Shown: positions 42,862 through 51,680 of the stretch, one piece after another
Numbering within the stretch: position 1 is the first letter of the stretch
Layout of the letters: the number at the start of each line of letters is the position of its first letter
Source: Larkinella rosea
Lineage (GTDB): Bacteria > Bacteroidota > Bacteroidia > Cytophagales > Spirosomataceae
Length of the DNA: 64,000 bases
NCBI RefSeq assembly: GCF_003858635.1
Contig: NZ_RQJO01000011.1
Location: 372,001-436,000, forward strand
Reading direction: 5' to 3'
Program-made: the position numbers and the translations under genes
Notes under the pieces: generated by a model
What the model saw: only the letters and a program-made list of their open reading frames with translations
Databases searched by the model: none
What the model was told of the DNA's origin: nothing

Positions 42862-45723
42862 ATGAATCAACGTGTATTTATTCAGCCCCTGGCTTTGCTG
42901 GCTGCCTTACTGCTGGTCAGCAACGTCGCTCTCTCCCAAACGATCTGGCGTTTCAGTGTGGTGGTCGCTGTAGAAAAGCAGACGGCCGAGTTTTATCAGA
43001 ATATGCTTTCCAAACCGATCCGGCAGATCGTGCTGGAGCAGATGGCCACCGTCAACGCGAACTTTAATAACGGGACGGGTCACTTCAATGGGGTGTATGA
43101 CTTTCGGGTCGATTCCCTGTATGTTTTTGACGGAGATGCCGGCATTGAAGTGTCCCGACCCCATCCCAAATACCAGTACGGACTGGTGATTGACGGCGCC
43201 TTTACACCCAACAATCTGGGTGGAGGCTGGTGGGGAGATCGTCAGGTCATCTATCACAAGTGGACCTGGAGTACAGTTTTCAACAGCGGCCCTTTTGGCC
43301 CAGGGGCAACTGACGGCCTGACCCATGAGTTTGGCCATGCGCGCGGTGGAATTGACATTTATGGGATGCGGGTCGAAGGCTCGAAGAACCCCGTTAACGG
43401 TCAGACCTTCGAGCCGGTGAACTCGATCATGAATTTCCCCTACGGCAATATCGTCTGGGATGAATACACCACCCACCTGCTGAATTCAACTACCGACACC
43501 GGCCCCATCGTTGGCGACGATTGGATACTCAGGCCGTTTCCAAAAGCGATAGCTATCCGGGCGGTGGACAATAAGGGGCAACCGGTAAGCAATGTAATTT
43601 TGGAAGTTTTTCCCATGGAATGGTTCTCCTATGCGGTTTCCCCAACGCCTATCTTAAAGGCAGCAACAGGGGCCAACGGCATCTACCCGTTCGCCACCAA
43701 CCCTTATGGGCCGGGGTCCCTTAACTATCCGTGGCACATCCGATACCCCAATTTTCTGGTAAAGGCAACGTATAATTCTGAGGTTGTCTACAAGTGGATG
43801 CCATTATATGATGCGCAGAATGTTTATTTTCGAGACGGATATAATTCAACCTATAACGCCGAAATCGTACTGCCCGTGAGCGTTCCTTCGGGTAATTTCG
43901 AGGGGTATCTCGATAAAGTCGAGTGCAACAGTCTCCGAGGCTGGGTCTGGGATCGCAACCAACCCAATACCCCATTGACCGTCGAGTTTCTGCAAGGCAG
44001 TTCCCTGGCTTCCGCTACCCCGGTCGGCACCACATTGGCCAACATCTACCGCACCGATTTGAAAGATGCCGGCAAAGGCAACGGAACGCACGGCTATGTT
44101 TTTAGTACACCTGAAAGTCTTAAGGACAACCAGACTCACACCCTTTGGGGACGGGTGCAAGGTTCGAATTATGTGCTGATGTGGGCCCCCAAAAACCTGA
44201 CCTGTGAAGGATCGGGGACGCCTGCCAATGCCGCTCCGGTTGCACCGGTTGTCAATCCGCTGTCGGCCACGGTCAATGCCGGATTTACCGCCAGCCTGAT
44301 GGCTTTTACCGATGCTGAGAATGATCCGCTGACGTATACGCTGGCGGGTTTACCCATGGGCCTGAGCTTTGATGCCGCAACCCGCAGCATCAGTGGGACT
44401 CCCTCGGTCAGCGGCACCTTCCTGCTAACGTATTCGGCTAAAGACGACCAGCATGCCCCGGTGGCGACCACTTTGACATTGACAATTAAGTCGGCCAGTT
44501 CTATAGTAACCGGTAACTTTGAGGGCTTTCTGGATGTGGTTGAGTGCAGCAGCATTCAAGGTTGGGTCTGGGATCGAAACCAACCCAACACCCCAATGAC
44601 CGTCGAGTTTTTGCAAGGCAGTTCCCTGGCTTCCGCCACCCCGGTCGGCACCACGTTGGCCAACATCTACCGCACGGATTTGAAAGATGCCGGCAAAGGC
44701 AACGGAACGCACGGCTATGTTTTTAGTACACCTGAAAGTCTTAAGGACAACCAGACTCACACCCTTTGGGGACGGGTGCAAGGTTCGAATTATGTGCTGA
44801 TGTGGGCCCCCAAAAACCTGACCTGTGAAGGATCGGGGACGCCTGCCAATGCCGCTCCGGTTGCACCGGTTGTCAATCCGCTGTCGGCCACGGTCAATGC
44901 CGGATTTACCGCCAGCCTGATGGCTTTTACCGATGCTGAGAATGATCCGCTGACGTATACGCTGGCGGGTTTACCCATGGGCCTGAGCTTTGATGCCGCA
45001 ACCCGCAGCATCAGTGGGACTCCCTCGGTCAGCGGCACCTTCCTGCTAACGTATTCGGCTAAAGACGACCAGCATGCTCCGGTGGCGACCACTTTGACAT
45101 TGACAATTAAATCGGCCAGTTCTATAGTAACCGGTAACTTTGAAGGCTTTCTGGATGTGGTTGAGTGCAGCAGCATTCAAGGCTGGGTCTGGGATCGCAA
45201 CCAACCCAATACCCCAATGACCGTCGAGTTTTTTGCCAATGGACTTTCCCTGGGTACAACTCCTGCCAATATCTTTCGACCGGATCTGGTCGCAGCTGGC
45301 AAAGGCAACGGAATCCATGGTTACGCATTTACCACCCCTGCCAGTCTTAAAACCGGCATTTCCTATCAGATCAGTGCCAAAGTACAAAACAGCAATTATG
45401 TATTGCTGTGGGCTCCGAAAGTGCTGACCTGTCCGGTGGGGAGCCGTCTCAGCGAAGAAAAGAGTGCCGAAGCCAGCCATGCATTGGAAATAGGGCCAAA
45501 TCCCTCCACTGGCCAGTTTGAGATTCGTTATCAATTGGACCCCGGACAACAGGGTGAAATACGCATTATCGACATGATGGGTCGTGAATGGTATCGCCAA
45601 CAGGTGCAGGGTTCTGGTGTCCAACAGCAGCGTATCACTTTGCCCGATGCAAGCGGCCTTTTTCTACTTCAATTGCGGCAGAAAACGGGTTCAGTGACAA
45701 GAAAATTAGTGTTTGAAAAATAA
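42862..45723 (+). CDS. Secreted T9SS protein with metzincin-like protease head and three GWxWD modules
   Basis: 953 aa; the signal peptide ends NVALSQ (about 26). The head (about 27-340) has HEFGHARGGID with H155, E156, H159 and D165 in the HExxHxxGxxD spacing of metzincins that use Asp as third zinc ligand (snapalysin-like), and a Met-turn candidate SIMN with M190. This suggests a zinc endopeptidase; it is not a confirmed family match. Then come a GWVWD module (about 345-445), Ig-like linker, second GWVWD module, second linker, third GWVWD module, and a sorting domain ending KLVFEK. Modules one and two plus their linkers are a 621-bp tandem duplication. The gene has its own candidate FNR-dependent promoter, unlike the cluster at 1838-16844. 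Confidence 0.85.
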   Translation: MNQRVFIQPLALLAALLLVSNVALSQTIWRFSVVVAVEKQTAEFYQNMLSKPIRQIVLEQMATVNANFNNGTGHFNGVYDFRVDSLYVFDGDAGIEVSRPHPKYQYGLVIDGAFTPNNLGGGWWGDRQVIYHKWTWSTVFNSGPFGPGATDGLTHEFGHARGGIDIYGMRVEGSKNPVNGQTFEPVNSIMNFPYGNIVWDEYTTHLLNSTTDTGPIVGDDWILRPFPKAIAIRAVDNKGQPVSNVILEVFPMEWFSYAVSPTPILKAATGANGIYPFATNPYGPGSLNYPWHIRYPNFLVKATYNSEVVYKWMPLYDAQNVYFRDGYNSTYNAEIVLPVSVPSGNFEGYLDKVECNSLRGWVWDRNQPNTPLTVEFLQGSSLASATPVGTTLANIYRTDLKDAGKGNGTHGYVFSTPESLKDNQTHTLWGRVQGSNYVLMWAPKNLTCEGSGTPANAAPVAPVVNPLSATVNAGFTASLMAFTDAENDPLTYTLAGLPMGLSFDAATRSISGTPSVSGTFLLTYSAKDDQHAPVATTLTLTIKSASSIVTGNFEGFLDVVECSSIQGWVWDRNQPNTPMTVEFLQGSSLASATPVGTTLANIYRTDLKDAGKGNGTHGYVFSTPESLKDNQTHTLWGRVQGSNYVLMWAPKNLTCEGSGTPANAAPVAPVVNPLSATVNAGFTASLMAFTDAENDPLTYTLAGLPMGLSFDAATRSISGTPSVSGTFLLTYSAKDDQHAPVATTLTLTIKSASSIVTGNFEGFLDVVECSSIQGWVWDRNQPNTPMTVEFFANGLSLGTTPANIFRPDLVAAGKGNGIHGYAFTTPASLKTGISYQISAKVQNSNYVLLWAPKVLTCPVGSRLSEEKSAEASHALEIGPNPSTGQFEIRYQLDPGQQGEIRIIDMMGREWYRQQVQGSGVQQQRITLPDASGLFLLQLRQKTGSVTRKLVFEK
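43982..45223 (+). repeat. 621-bp tandem duplication (207 aa per unit)
   Basis: Two consecutive units (43982-44602 and 44603-45223) with the same frame and an exact 621-bp period. Most of each unit is identical; a C/T difference in CAGCATGC[C/T]CCGG is one of few changes. The unit covers most of one GWxWD module plus the Ig-like linker. So little divergence suggests a recent duplication or continuing gene conversion. Confidence 0.93.
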
Positions 45724-45785
45724 TAATAACCAGCAAATACTCAAATTTTGACGTTCCACTAAAAACGGGATCGTACGCAATTAAT

Positions 45786-46402
45786 TTATGTGATTCCGCA
45801 TCGGTAGAGTACTCGTTGGCGTAACAAATTTATCCGAACCAGATCGGTAGCTGGCAGACACGCAGCGACTTCCATAAAACCGCGTTCAACAGTCGGGTCG
45901 ATTACGACCTGAGCCCACGCACCCGCCTGAGGGGAACGCTGACCTATGCAGACTATGATTCGCGAGTCGTCTGCTGCTGGGGACCAGCTACAATCACTCG
46001 CCCACGGACGCAGCCTGTATGCGGACCTCAGCCGGGGCTTTTCACCACCGGGTTCAACGACCATTTTCCGTACACGAACGCCGACCGCTGCGGATTTCTC
46101 ACCTTTTCAGTTTACCAATTACGAACCTGGAGGATGGAACGCACGCGATACACCGGTTTGTCGACTTTACCATCAGTAACCGGGCGACGGATGTCGTTCA
46201 GAATCTGAGTGGCTACGACATGCCCAGGCTCTCCGCTGGATTGCCAACACTGAGCTTACCTACAAACCGCGCCGGGTGAAGGGGCTGCGGACCTCGCTAG
46301 AGTGGCAACGGGTTAGCTTGTGGTTTCAGAATCAGCCCAATACCATTCAGTATTTTGGCCGGACAGAGGGGGAGAAGCGTAATGATTTGATTCAGTATCT
46401 TG
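45786..46402 (+). pseudogene. Remnant of a TonB-dependent receptor (outer-membrane barrel part)
   Basis: No intact frame, but several pieces in changing frames read like a SusC-type barrel: SWQTRSDFHKTAFNSRVDYD then LSPRTRLRGTLTYADYDS in one frame (about 45840-45965), ANTELTYKPRRVKG and TSLEWQRVSLWFQNQPNTIQ (about 46235-46355) in another. Stops and frameshifts separate them. The remnant ends at about 46402, where transposase-like sequence begins. It may be a receptor gene broken by an insertion and then decayed. The family assignment rests on short stretches only. Confidence 0.48.
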
Positions 46403-46771
46403 GATGTATATAGTCGAAAAATCCTATATTCCCTTTTCCAAAGGGGCATCCGGAAAGCTAATGTTGTTGAGCATTTCCGTATATTCAACGAGCCTATGGC
46501 TTAAAACGGGTACAAATCCGCAACGAAAACGGCTCCCCATTCATCTCGCACCTGGTAAAGCGGTTTTTGCGCGATCAACCGGCGGAGCAGGTATTATGAT
46601 GCCCGGCTGGCTATTGACGATTATGTAACGTTTTACAATGATCCATGGGGAAATTAAAAACACGACCCCGCTCGAAAAGGGCAGGAAGGCATAAAATTAC
46701 GTTCGGAACAACCGGTGAAGGAACCAGATTGGGAAGCGGTTAAAGCCGCTCGACTGACTAAACTGTTTTGA
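46394..46771 (+). pseudogene. Decayed IS3-family transposase (integrase core, C-terminal part)
   Basis: Pieces in shifted frames follow the order of an IS3 orfB. First comes ILDVYSRKILYSLFQRGIRK then ANVVEHFR (46397-46495). Next, in another frame, is AYGLKRVQIRNENGSPFISH then LVKRFLRDQ. A gap follows where the rest of the catalytic core is missing. Then comes ARLAIDDYVTFYND and, after one in-frame stop, EGIKLRSEQPVKEPDWEAVK ending LTKLF at 46771. The DVYSRK strand and the [RN]xNG[SP]xFIS strand are typical of DDE integrase cores. No terminal inverted repeats were identified. It is certainly not functional. Confidence 0.62.
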
Positions 46772-46829
46772 AAAAATGCTCCAACTTTATAGGGGTTGAT
46801 ACACTAACTATTTTTTGCTACCAGCAGCC

Positions 46830-48134
46830 ATGAACCGATACCGAATCGCCCTGATTAGTCTATTTACAGTCATTGTATACTCCGGAATTGCTCGGGCTCA
46901 AGCCAAAATCCTGACAGAAGCGATTCCAGAGGCTGGCGGCTTTTCAGCATCCCGACTGGCTCGATTGGATTCTGGAATGAGAAACTGGGTCAACCGGAAA
47001 TGGATAAATGGTTCCGTTGTCCTGATTGCCCGCCATGGCAAAATTGTTTTTTACAAAGCGCACGGGTACAATGATCCAGCCACGAAAGAACCTCTTGACA
47101 AAAACGGTATCTTTCGGGTAGCCTCACAAACAAAAGCACTCACAACGGTGGCCGTTATGATGCTGTGGGAGGAAGGGAAATTTGCGCTGGATGATCCGGT
47201 TTCTAAGTTCATTCCCTCCTTCGCCAATCAAAATGTGCTGGCGACCTTCAACGCTAAAGATACAACTTATACGACCGTTCCGGCCAAGCGTTCCGTCACC
47301 ATTCGTGACCTGCTGACCCATACATCAGGGTTGGGATATCCTTCCATCGGTCCTCCGGCCGAAAGCGCCATTTACGCCAAAAGTAAGCTGACCGGAGGGG
47401 TTGGCGTCAAAGGGCAGACACTGGCTGACGCCATGACCCGCTTGGGCCGACTGCCGCTTTTTTTTCAACCCGGCGAGCAATGGAAATACGGATTGAATAT
47501 GGACTTATTAGGCTATCTGGTTGAGAAGTGGTCAGGCATGAACCTGGAAGAGTTCTTCACGAAGCGTATTTGCCAGCCTCTGGGCATGAAAGATACTTAT
47601 TTCAACGTGCCAGCCGAAAAAGCTACGCGACTGGTCAACTTTTTCCAGGGGGATTCTGCGGGAACGATCAAAAGGCAGGCATCGGTTTTTGGTGGAGCGC
47701 TCGATATGAATTACCCATGCCAACAGCATGCCTATTTTTCGGGAGGTGGGGGCATGTCGTCCACGGTTTATGATTACGCTGTTTTTCTGCAAATGTTGCT
47801 AAATGGTGGTACCTATAATGGGATACGGCTCCTGGCCCGGAATACAGTGCGGCTGATGACCATGAATCAGATCGGCGACCTGAACCCGAACGTCGGCGAC
47901 CACGCGCTTGATAATAAATTTGGGTTTGGTTTTCTGGTGATTTCTGAAAATGGAAGTCGGTTTACGCCCAGCCAGGTTGGTACCTATTCCTGGGGGGGCG
48001 TATTTTCAACCTCTTATTGGGTTGATCCTAAAGAGGATATGCTGGTATTAATTTACCGGCAGATGTGGGGGCCGTATGTGGTAAATACCGATAAAGCCTT
48101 TAAACCACTGGTATATCAAGCTATCAATGATTGA
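46830..48134 (+). CDS. Secreted serine hydrolase (class C beta-lactamase/esterase family)
   Basis: 434 aa from the ATG at 46830, giving a signal peptide that ends GIARAQ. The S-x-x-K motif is SQTK with Ser99 and Lys102; Tyr220 in YGLN matches the Y-x-N element. A Gly-rich GGGGMSS near residue 308 may take the place of the third (KTG/HxG) motif. The fold is that of the serine beta-lactamase/DD-peptidase clan. Members include esterases, D-aminopeptidases and penicillin-binding proteins, and true beta-lactamase activity should not be assumed. It stands alone, just after the IS remnant. Confidence 0.9.
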   Translation: MNRYRIALISLFTVIVYSGIARAQAKILTEAIPEAGGFSASRLARLDSGMRNWVNRKWINGSVVLIARHGKIVFYKAHGYNDPATKEPLDKNGIFRVASQTKALTTVAVMMLWEEGKFALDDPVSKFIPSFANQNVLATFNAKDTTYTTVPAKRSVTIRDLLTHTSGLGYPSIGPPAESAIYAKSKLTGGVGVKGQTLADAMTRLGRLPLFFQPGEQWKYGLNMDLLGYLVEKWSGMNLEEFFTKRICQPLGMKDTYFNVPAEKATRLVNFFQGDSAGTIKRQASVFGGALDMNYPCQQHAYFSGGGGMSSTVYDYAVFLQMLLNGGTYNGIRLLARNTVRLMTMNQIGDLNPNVGDHALDNKFGFGFLVISENGSRFTPSQVGTYSWGGVFSTSYWVDPKEDMLVLIYRQMWGPYVVNTDKAFKPLVYQAIND

Positions 48135-48141
48135 TAAATAG

Positions 48142-48294
48142 ATTGTCCAGAAATCCCTGCGAAATTTACTAAAAGTCCGGCAGTACCGGCCTTTCACAGC
48201 ATCAAATAATCGTGATGATATCGAGCGGAATGAGTTTGCCATTAGCTATGAAGCTAACAAACCGGAGTTGAAATTGGAAATGATCCGCTGGTGA
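48142..48294 (+). pseudogene. Possible gene fragment (C-terminal end)
   Basis: A frame of 50 codons without a start, ending at a TGA, reads as ordinary protein (for example YRPFTASNNRDDIERNEF). It has no recognisable family. It lies directly after the serine hydrolase. It could be the tail of a deleted gene or chance. Confidence 0.22.
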
Positions 48295-48445
48295 GCTTCG
48301 GGGCTATAGATGGCCATTTCCCCGCTAACAAAGGGAAGATGAAGTGTGGTGGAGATATGCATAATTGCGCACCGGATTTTACAAATTTGGTCTAAAACTG
48401 CACAGAAAATAAAGGAATAAGGGTGGGGCATAGGGCCAATACCCT

Positions 48446-48482
48446 TGTCCGTTTTGGTACGTCGGTTGTCCGCTTTTGGACA
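48446..48482. promoter_or_regulatory. Paired operator upstream of PadR (TGTCC...GGACA)
   Basis: Site 1 is TGTCCGTTTTGGTAC (48446-48460, imperfect); site 2 is the dyad TGTCCGCTTTTGGACA (48467-48482). They start 21 bp apart, two helical turns. Site 2 sits where the -33 element of the box at 48497 would be, so binding should repress. Nearly the same pair recurs at 63067-63104. Confidence 0.58.
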
Positions 48483-48516
48483 AATTCCTCCTTCTGTATT
48501 TTCGTAAAACTGCATT

Positions 48517-48541
48517 TAAAGGCCCTTTAGGGCTTTTTTTG
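48517..48541 (+). terminator. Short hairpin with T run in the PadR leader
   Basis: A small stem (AAGGCCC / GGGCTTT, with a G-T wobble) and loop TTTA is followed by a T run. It lies between the operator and the PadR start codon, so it could be a terminator for upstream transcripts or an attenuator in the PadR leader. Confidence 0.5.
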
Positions 48542-48591
48542 TTAGTTGGCACCGCATTTGATCGACATTATCGTATAAAATAACCTTTAGC

Positions 48592-48930
48592 ATGAAAAGG
48601 GCTTTTTTGGGTGAATTCGAAGAAGTGGTTTTGCTGACCGTGGCCGTTCTGGACGAGAGCGCGTATGGGGTTACCATAACGCAGGAAATCGAGCAGAAAA
48701 CCGGTCGGGCGGTGGGCTTCAGTACCGTTCATACGACGCTGCAGCGGTTGGAAGAAAAGGGCTATCTGTCTTCGAAAATGAGCGGAGCCACGGCCGAGCG
48801 GGGTGGTCGCCGGAAGCGGTTTTTTGCGGTGACAACGGCCGGTCGGAAAGCCCTGATGGAAGTGAAAAACATTCGCGAACAATTGTGGGATGCGCTTCCT
48901 CCGCAAACGCTGCAATTGATGGGAGGGTGA
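48592..48930 (+). CDS. PadR-family transcriptional regulator
   Basis: 112 aa. The winged-helix PadR domain covers nearly all of it: EVVLLTVAVLDESAYGVTIT, then TVHTTLQRLEEKGYL as recognition helix, then the wing KMSGATAERGGRRKRFFAVT, and a short C-terminal dimer helix. PadR proteins are usually repressors of nearby transport or efflux genes. It ends 5 bp before the first permease, and a Shine-Dalgarno-like GGGAGGGTGAAGGG spans the junction. It most likely regulates itself and the permease array. Confidence 0.94.
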   Translation: MKRAFLGEFEEVVLLTVAVLDESAYGVTITQEIEQKTGRAVGFSTVHTTLQRLEEKGYLSSKMSGATAERGGRRKRFFAVTTAGRKALMEVKNIREQLWDALPPQTLQLMGG

Positions 48931-48935
48931 AGGGT

Positions 48936-51584
48936 ATGAATCATGAACCACCCCGTTGGGCTTCGGCTTTGCTTTCGTGGCTTGGCGATCCCGAAACCGC
49001 CGAGGAAGTGCAGGGCGATTTGCTCGAGCTGTATGCGCACTGGGTCGAGACCGTGGGCGAGCGCGAAGCCCGCTGGCGGTATGTGCTGAGTGCCTTGAAG
49101 TTAGTACGGCCCCTGGCCAAACGAAAAGAAACGGAATCTTCAACTCCTTTTTTCCTACGTCCCGACATGATCCGGAATTATCTGAAAATCGCCTGGCGGA
49201 ATCTGGTTCTTCACAAAGCCTTTACTTTCATCAACATCATCGGGCTGGCCGTTGGCATGGCGACCTGCCTGCTCATTGTGCTGTTTGTTACGCACGAACT
49301 GAGTTACGACCGGTATCATGCCAAATCGGACCGGACGTACCGAATGACCATCTACGGCCAGATTGGCGGGAAAGAGATCAAAGCTGCGCAGGTCAGCGTA
49401 CCGGCGGGCCCGGCGCTGGTGCACGACTACGCGGGCGTCGAATCGCTAACCCGTTTGGCACTGGATGGAACCTTTATTGTCAAACAGGGACCAAACAGTT
49501 TCAAGGAAGCGCGCGTCGTTTTTGCGGATTCTAACTTTTTCGAGGTTTTTTCAATCCCGCTGCTGAAAGGAAACCGCAAAACCGCTCTGCTGGAGCCGAA
49601 CACGATCGTGCTGACGGAAACAGCAGCCCGGAAATATTTTGGCGGGCAGGACCCCATCGGGCAATCGCTGAAATTGGGTAACCGGGGCGTTTTTCGGGTA
49701 ACGGGCGTGTGTCAGGATGTTCCTTCTAACACCCATTTTCATTACGATCTATTCGGGTCGCTTCGCTCCATTCAGTTGCGCGAAACCTGGCTGTCGAGTG
49801 GCATTCTGACGTACATCGTGCTGCAGCCTGGCTATTCGATTCACCAGCTGGAAGCGAAAATGCCGGAGATGATTAAGAAATATGTCGGGCCCGAAGTTCA
49901 GCAACTTCTGGGCATGAGTCTGTCTGATTTTACCCAGAAAGGCAATAGTTTCGAGTTTCGGTTTCAGCCTATTACCGACATTCACCTGCATTCCGACTAC
50001 GAAGGCGAAATTGAAGCCAACAGCGATATCAAGTACGTCTATATTTTTTCGCTCATTGCGGTTTTTATTCTGCTGGTGGCCTGCATCAATTTCATGAACC
50101 TGTCCACGGCGGGTTCGGCGGGCCGGGCCAAGGAAGTGGGAATCCGGAAAGTACTGGGCTCGTTGCAGAAGCAGCTCATCGGCCAGTTTCTGAGCGAGTC
50201 GGTTTTGGTCACGATGCTATCGCTGATCGGCGCGCTGTTTCTGGTCTGGGCCGCCCTGCCGGTTTTTAATCAGCTGACCGGCAAGGAATTTGGATTAAAA
50301 GAAATAACCGGCGGCTGGATGTTACCGGGAATCCTGCTGACCAGTCTGCTCATCGGTTTGCTGGCGGGGAGTTACCCTGCGTTTTTCCTGTCGGCTTTCA
50401 AGCCGGTCAGCGTCCTGAAAGGCAGCATCCGGGCCGGTTTTAAAAGCGGCTGGCTGCGCAACTCGCTGGTAACCATTCAATTTGTGGTTTCGATCGGCAT
50501 GATCATCGGAACGATGGTCGTGTATCAGCAGCTGCAATTCATTCAGAACAAAAAAGTAGGATTCGACAGAGACCAGGTACTCATTCTGCACGATACCTAT
50601 ACACTCGGTAAACAAATCAATGCCTTCAAAACCGAACTGAAAAAACTGGCGCCGGTGCTGAACGTAACGCTGGCGGGTTACCTGCCCGCCGGGGCTTCCA
50701 ACAACGGGACTGACGGTTTTCAACCCGACAATGGCGACCCGCAAGCGACGGTTTATCGTGAGAAAAGCTACTACATCGACGAAGATTACCTGCCCACGAT
50801 GGGTATTAAACTGGCGCAGGGCCGAAACTTCTCGAAAACCTTTCTTTCCGATAGCGTGGGCATTCTGGTCAACGAAGCGGCTGTCAAGCGGTTTGGCTGG
50901 AAAAAACCGATCGGCCAGCAACTCTGGCGAATAGGAAATGGCAACCCGGACAGTCACCGGAAATTCACCGTCGTTGGAGTGGTAAAAGACTTTCACTTCG
51001 AGTCGATGCACCAGCACATTGCGCCACTGGTGATGTTTTACGGTTCCGATAACTTCCAGATGGCACTCCGGATTCGCACCGAGAACCTGCCGGAATTGCT
51101 GAAAACGGTGGAGCAGAAGTGGAAAGCGCAAACCGATAACCCCTTTGCCTATTCGTTCCTGAACGACCGGTTTAATAAGATGTATCGTTCCGAACACGTT
51201 GTTAGCCAGCTGTTTGGCATTTTCGCCGGACTGACGGTGATCATTTCGTGCCTCGGTTTGTTCGGGCTGGCGATGTTCACGGCCCAGCAACGGACGAAGG
51301 AGATCGGTGTTCGGAAAGTGCTGGGCGCTTCCGTCGCCAGTGTCGTGGCCCTATTGTCGAAAGATTTCCTGAAACTGGTGGTGGTGGCCATCCTGATTGC
51401 GACGCCAATTGCCTGGTACGCCATGAATCGCTGGTTGCAGGATTTCGCCTACAGGATCGATCTCGCGTGGTGGGTGTTTGCCCTGGCGGGTTTGCTGGCG
51501 GTTCTGATCGCGCTGCTCACCGTGAGTTACCAAAGCATCAAAGCCGCGCTGGTGAATCCGGTAAAGTCACTGCGTTCGGAGTAA
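48936..51584 (+). CDS. MacB-like ABC transporter permease with N-terminal permease prefix
   Basis: 882 aa from the ATG at 48936 (MNHEPPRWASALLSWL); the frame open from 48885 overlaps PadR. Residues about 1-75 are a soluble prefix (GDPETAEEVQGDLLELYAHW) known as permease prefix domain 2. Next are MIRNYLKIAWRNL with the first transmembrane helix, a MacB-type periplasmic core, an FtsX block (about 380-520, KEVGIRKVLGS), a second core and a second FtsX block with KEIGVRKVLGA, ending NPVKSLRSE. The permease has eight helices and needs a LolD/MacB-type ATPase, which is not encoded nearby. The tight coupling to PadR suggests regulated expression. The substrate is unknown. Confidence 0.94.
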   Translation: MNHEPPRWASALLSWLGDPETAEEVQGDLLELYAHWVETVGEREARWRYVLSALKLVRPLAKRKETESSTPFFLRPDMIRNYLKIAWRNLVLHKAFTFINIIGLAVGMATCLLIVLFVTHELSYDRYHAKSDRTYRMTIYGQIGGKEIKAAQVSVPAGPALVHDYAGVESLTRLALDGTFIVKQGPNSFKEARVVFADSNFFEVFSIPLLKGNRKTALLEPNTIVLTETAARKYFGGQDPIGQSLKLGNRGVFRVTGVCQDVPSNTHFHYDLFGSLRSIQLRETWLSSGILTYIVLQPGYSIHQLEAKMPEMIKKYVGPEVQQLLGMSLSDFTQKGNSFEFRFQPITDIHLHSDYEGEIEANSDIKYVYIFSLIAVFILLVACINFMNLSTAGSAGRAKEVGIRKVLGSLQKQLIGQFLSESVLVTMLSLIGALFLVWAALPVFNQLTGKEFGLKEITGGWMLPGILLTSLLIGLLAGSYPAFFLSAFKPVSVLKGSIRAGFKSGWLRNSLVTIQFVVSIGMIIGTMVVYQQLQFIQNKKVGFDRDQVLILHDTYTLGKQINAFKTELKKLAPVLNVTLAGYLPAGASNNGTDGFQPDNGDPQATVYREKSYYIDEDYLPTMGIKLAQGRNFSKTFLSDSVGILVNEAAVKRFGWKKPIGQQLWRIGNGNPDSHRKFTVVGVVKDFHFESMHQHIAPLVMFYGSDNFQMALRIRTENLPELLKTVEQKWKAQTDNPFAYSFLNDRFNKMYRSEHVVSQLFGIFAGLTVIISCLGLFGLAMFTAQQRTKEIGVRKVLGASVASVVALLSKDFLKLVVVAILIATPIAWYAMNRWLQDFAYRIDLAWWVFALAGLLAVLIALLTVSYQSIKAALVNPVKSLRSE
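48984..49181 (+). repeat. Near-identical tract shared with 51726-51923
   Basis: About 198 bp covering most of the permease prefix is the same in the first two permease genes except for about three single-base changes. The sequence before and after the tract differs strongly. The offset is 2742 bp. This looks like gene conversion or a recent prefix transfer. Confidence 0.85.
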
Positions 51585-51680
51585 CTAATTAACAATTAAT
51601 AATGAAAAGACTTCGTGGTTTCTACTAATCAAGTTCCCGAGTGGGATTAACTGTTCATTGTTAATTATTCATTGTTCATT

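Larger units (their letters stand above)
48135..48591. other. Intergenic region before the PadR gene
   Basis: 457 bp. Apart from the possible gene fragment at its left end, it holds paired operator-like sites (48446-48482), a -7-like box TATTTTCG (48497-48504, 7 of 8 to TAnnTTTG), and a hairpin with T run (48517-48541). A G-rich stretch (GGGTGGGGCATAGGG, near 48421) resembles one at 59870. Confidence 0.5.

Noticed and set aside
43982-45223. Tandem repeat considered as a CRISPR or satellite array
   Set aside because: The unit is 621 bp, in frame and coding for protein domains. There are no short direct repeats with unique spacers anywhere in the window.
46830-48134. Calling the serine hydrolase a beta-lactamase resistance gene
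   Set aside because: The family covers esterases and peptidases as well. The third motif is not a clear KTG, and nothing in the context suggests resistance.
50322-51290. 322-codon frame on the minus strand
   Set aside because: Antisense to a permease gene; the similar frame at 55274-56455 is also antisense to a permease, which shows that these shadows come from permease codon usage.
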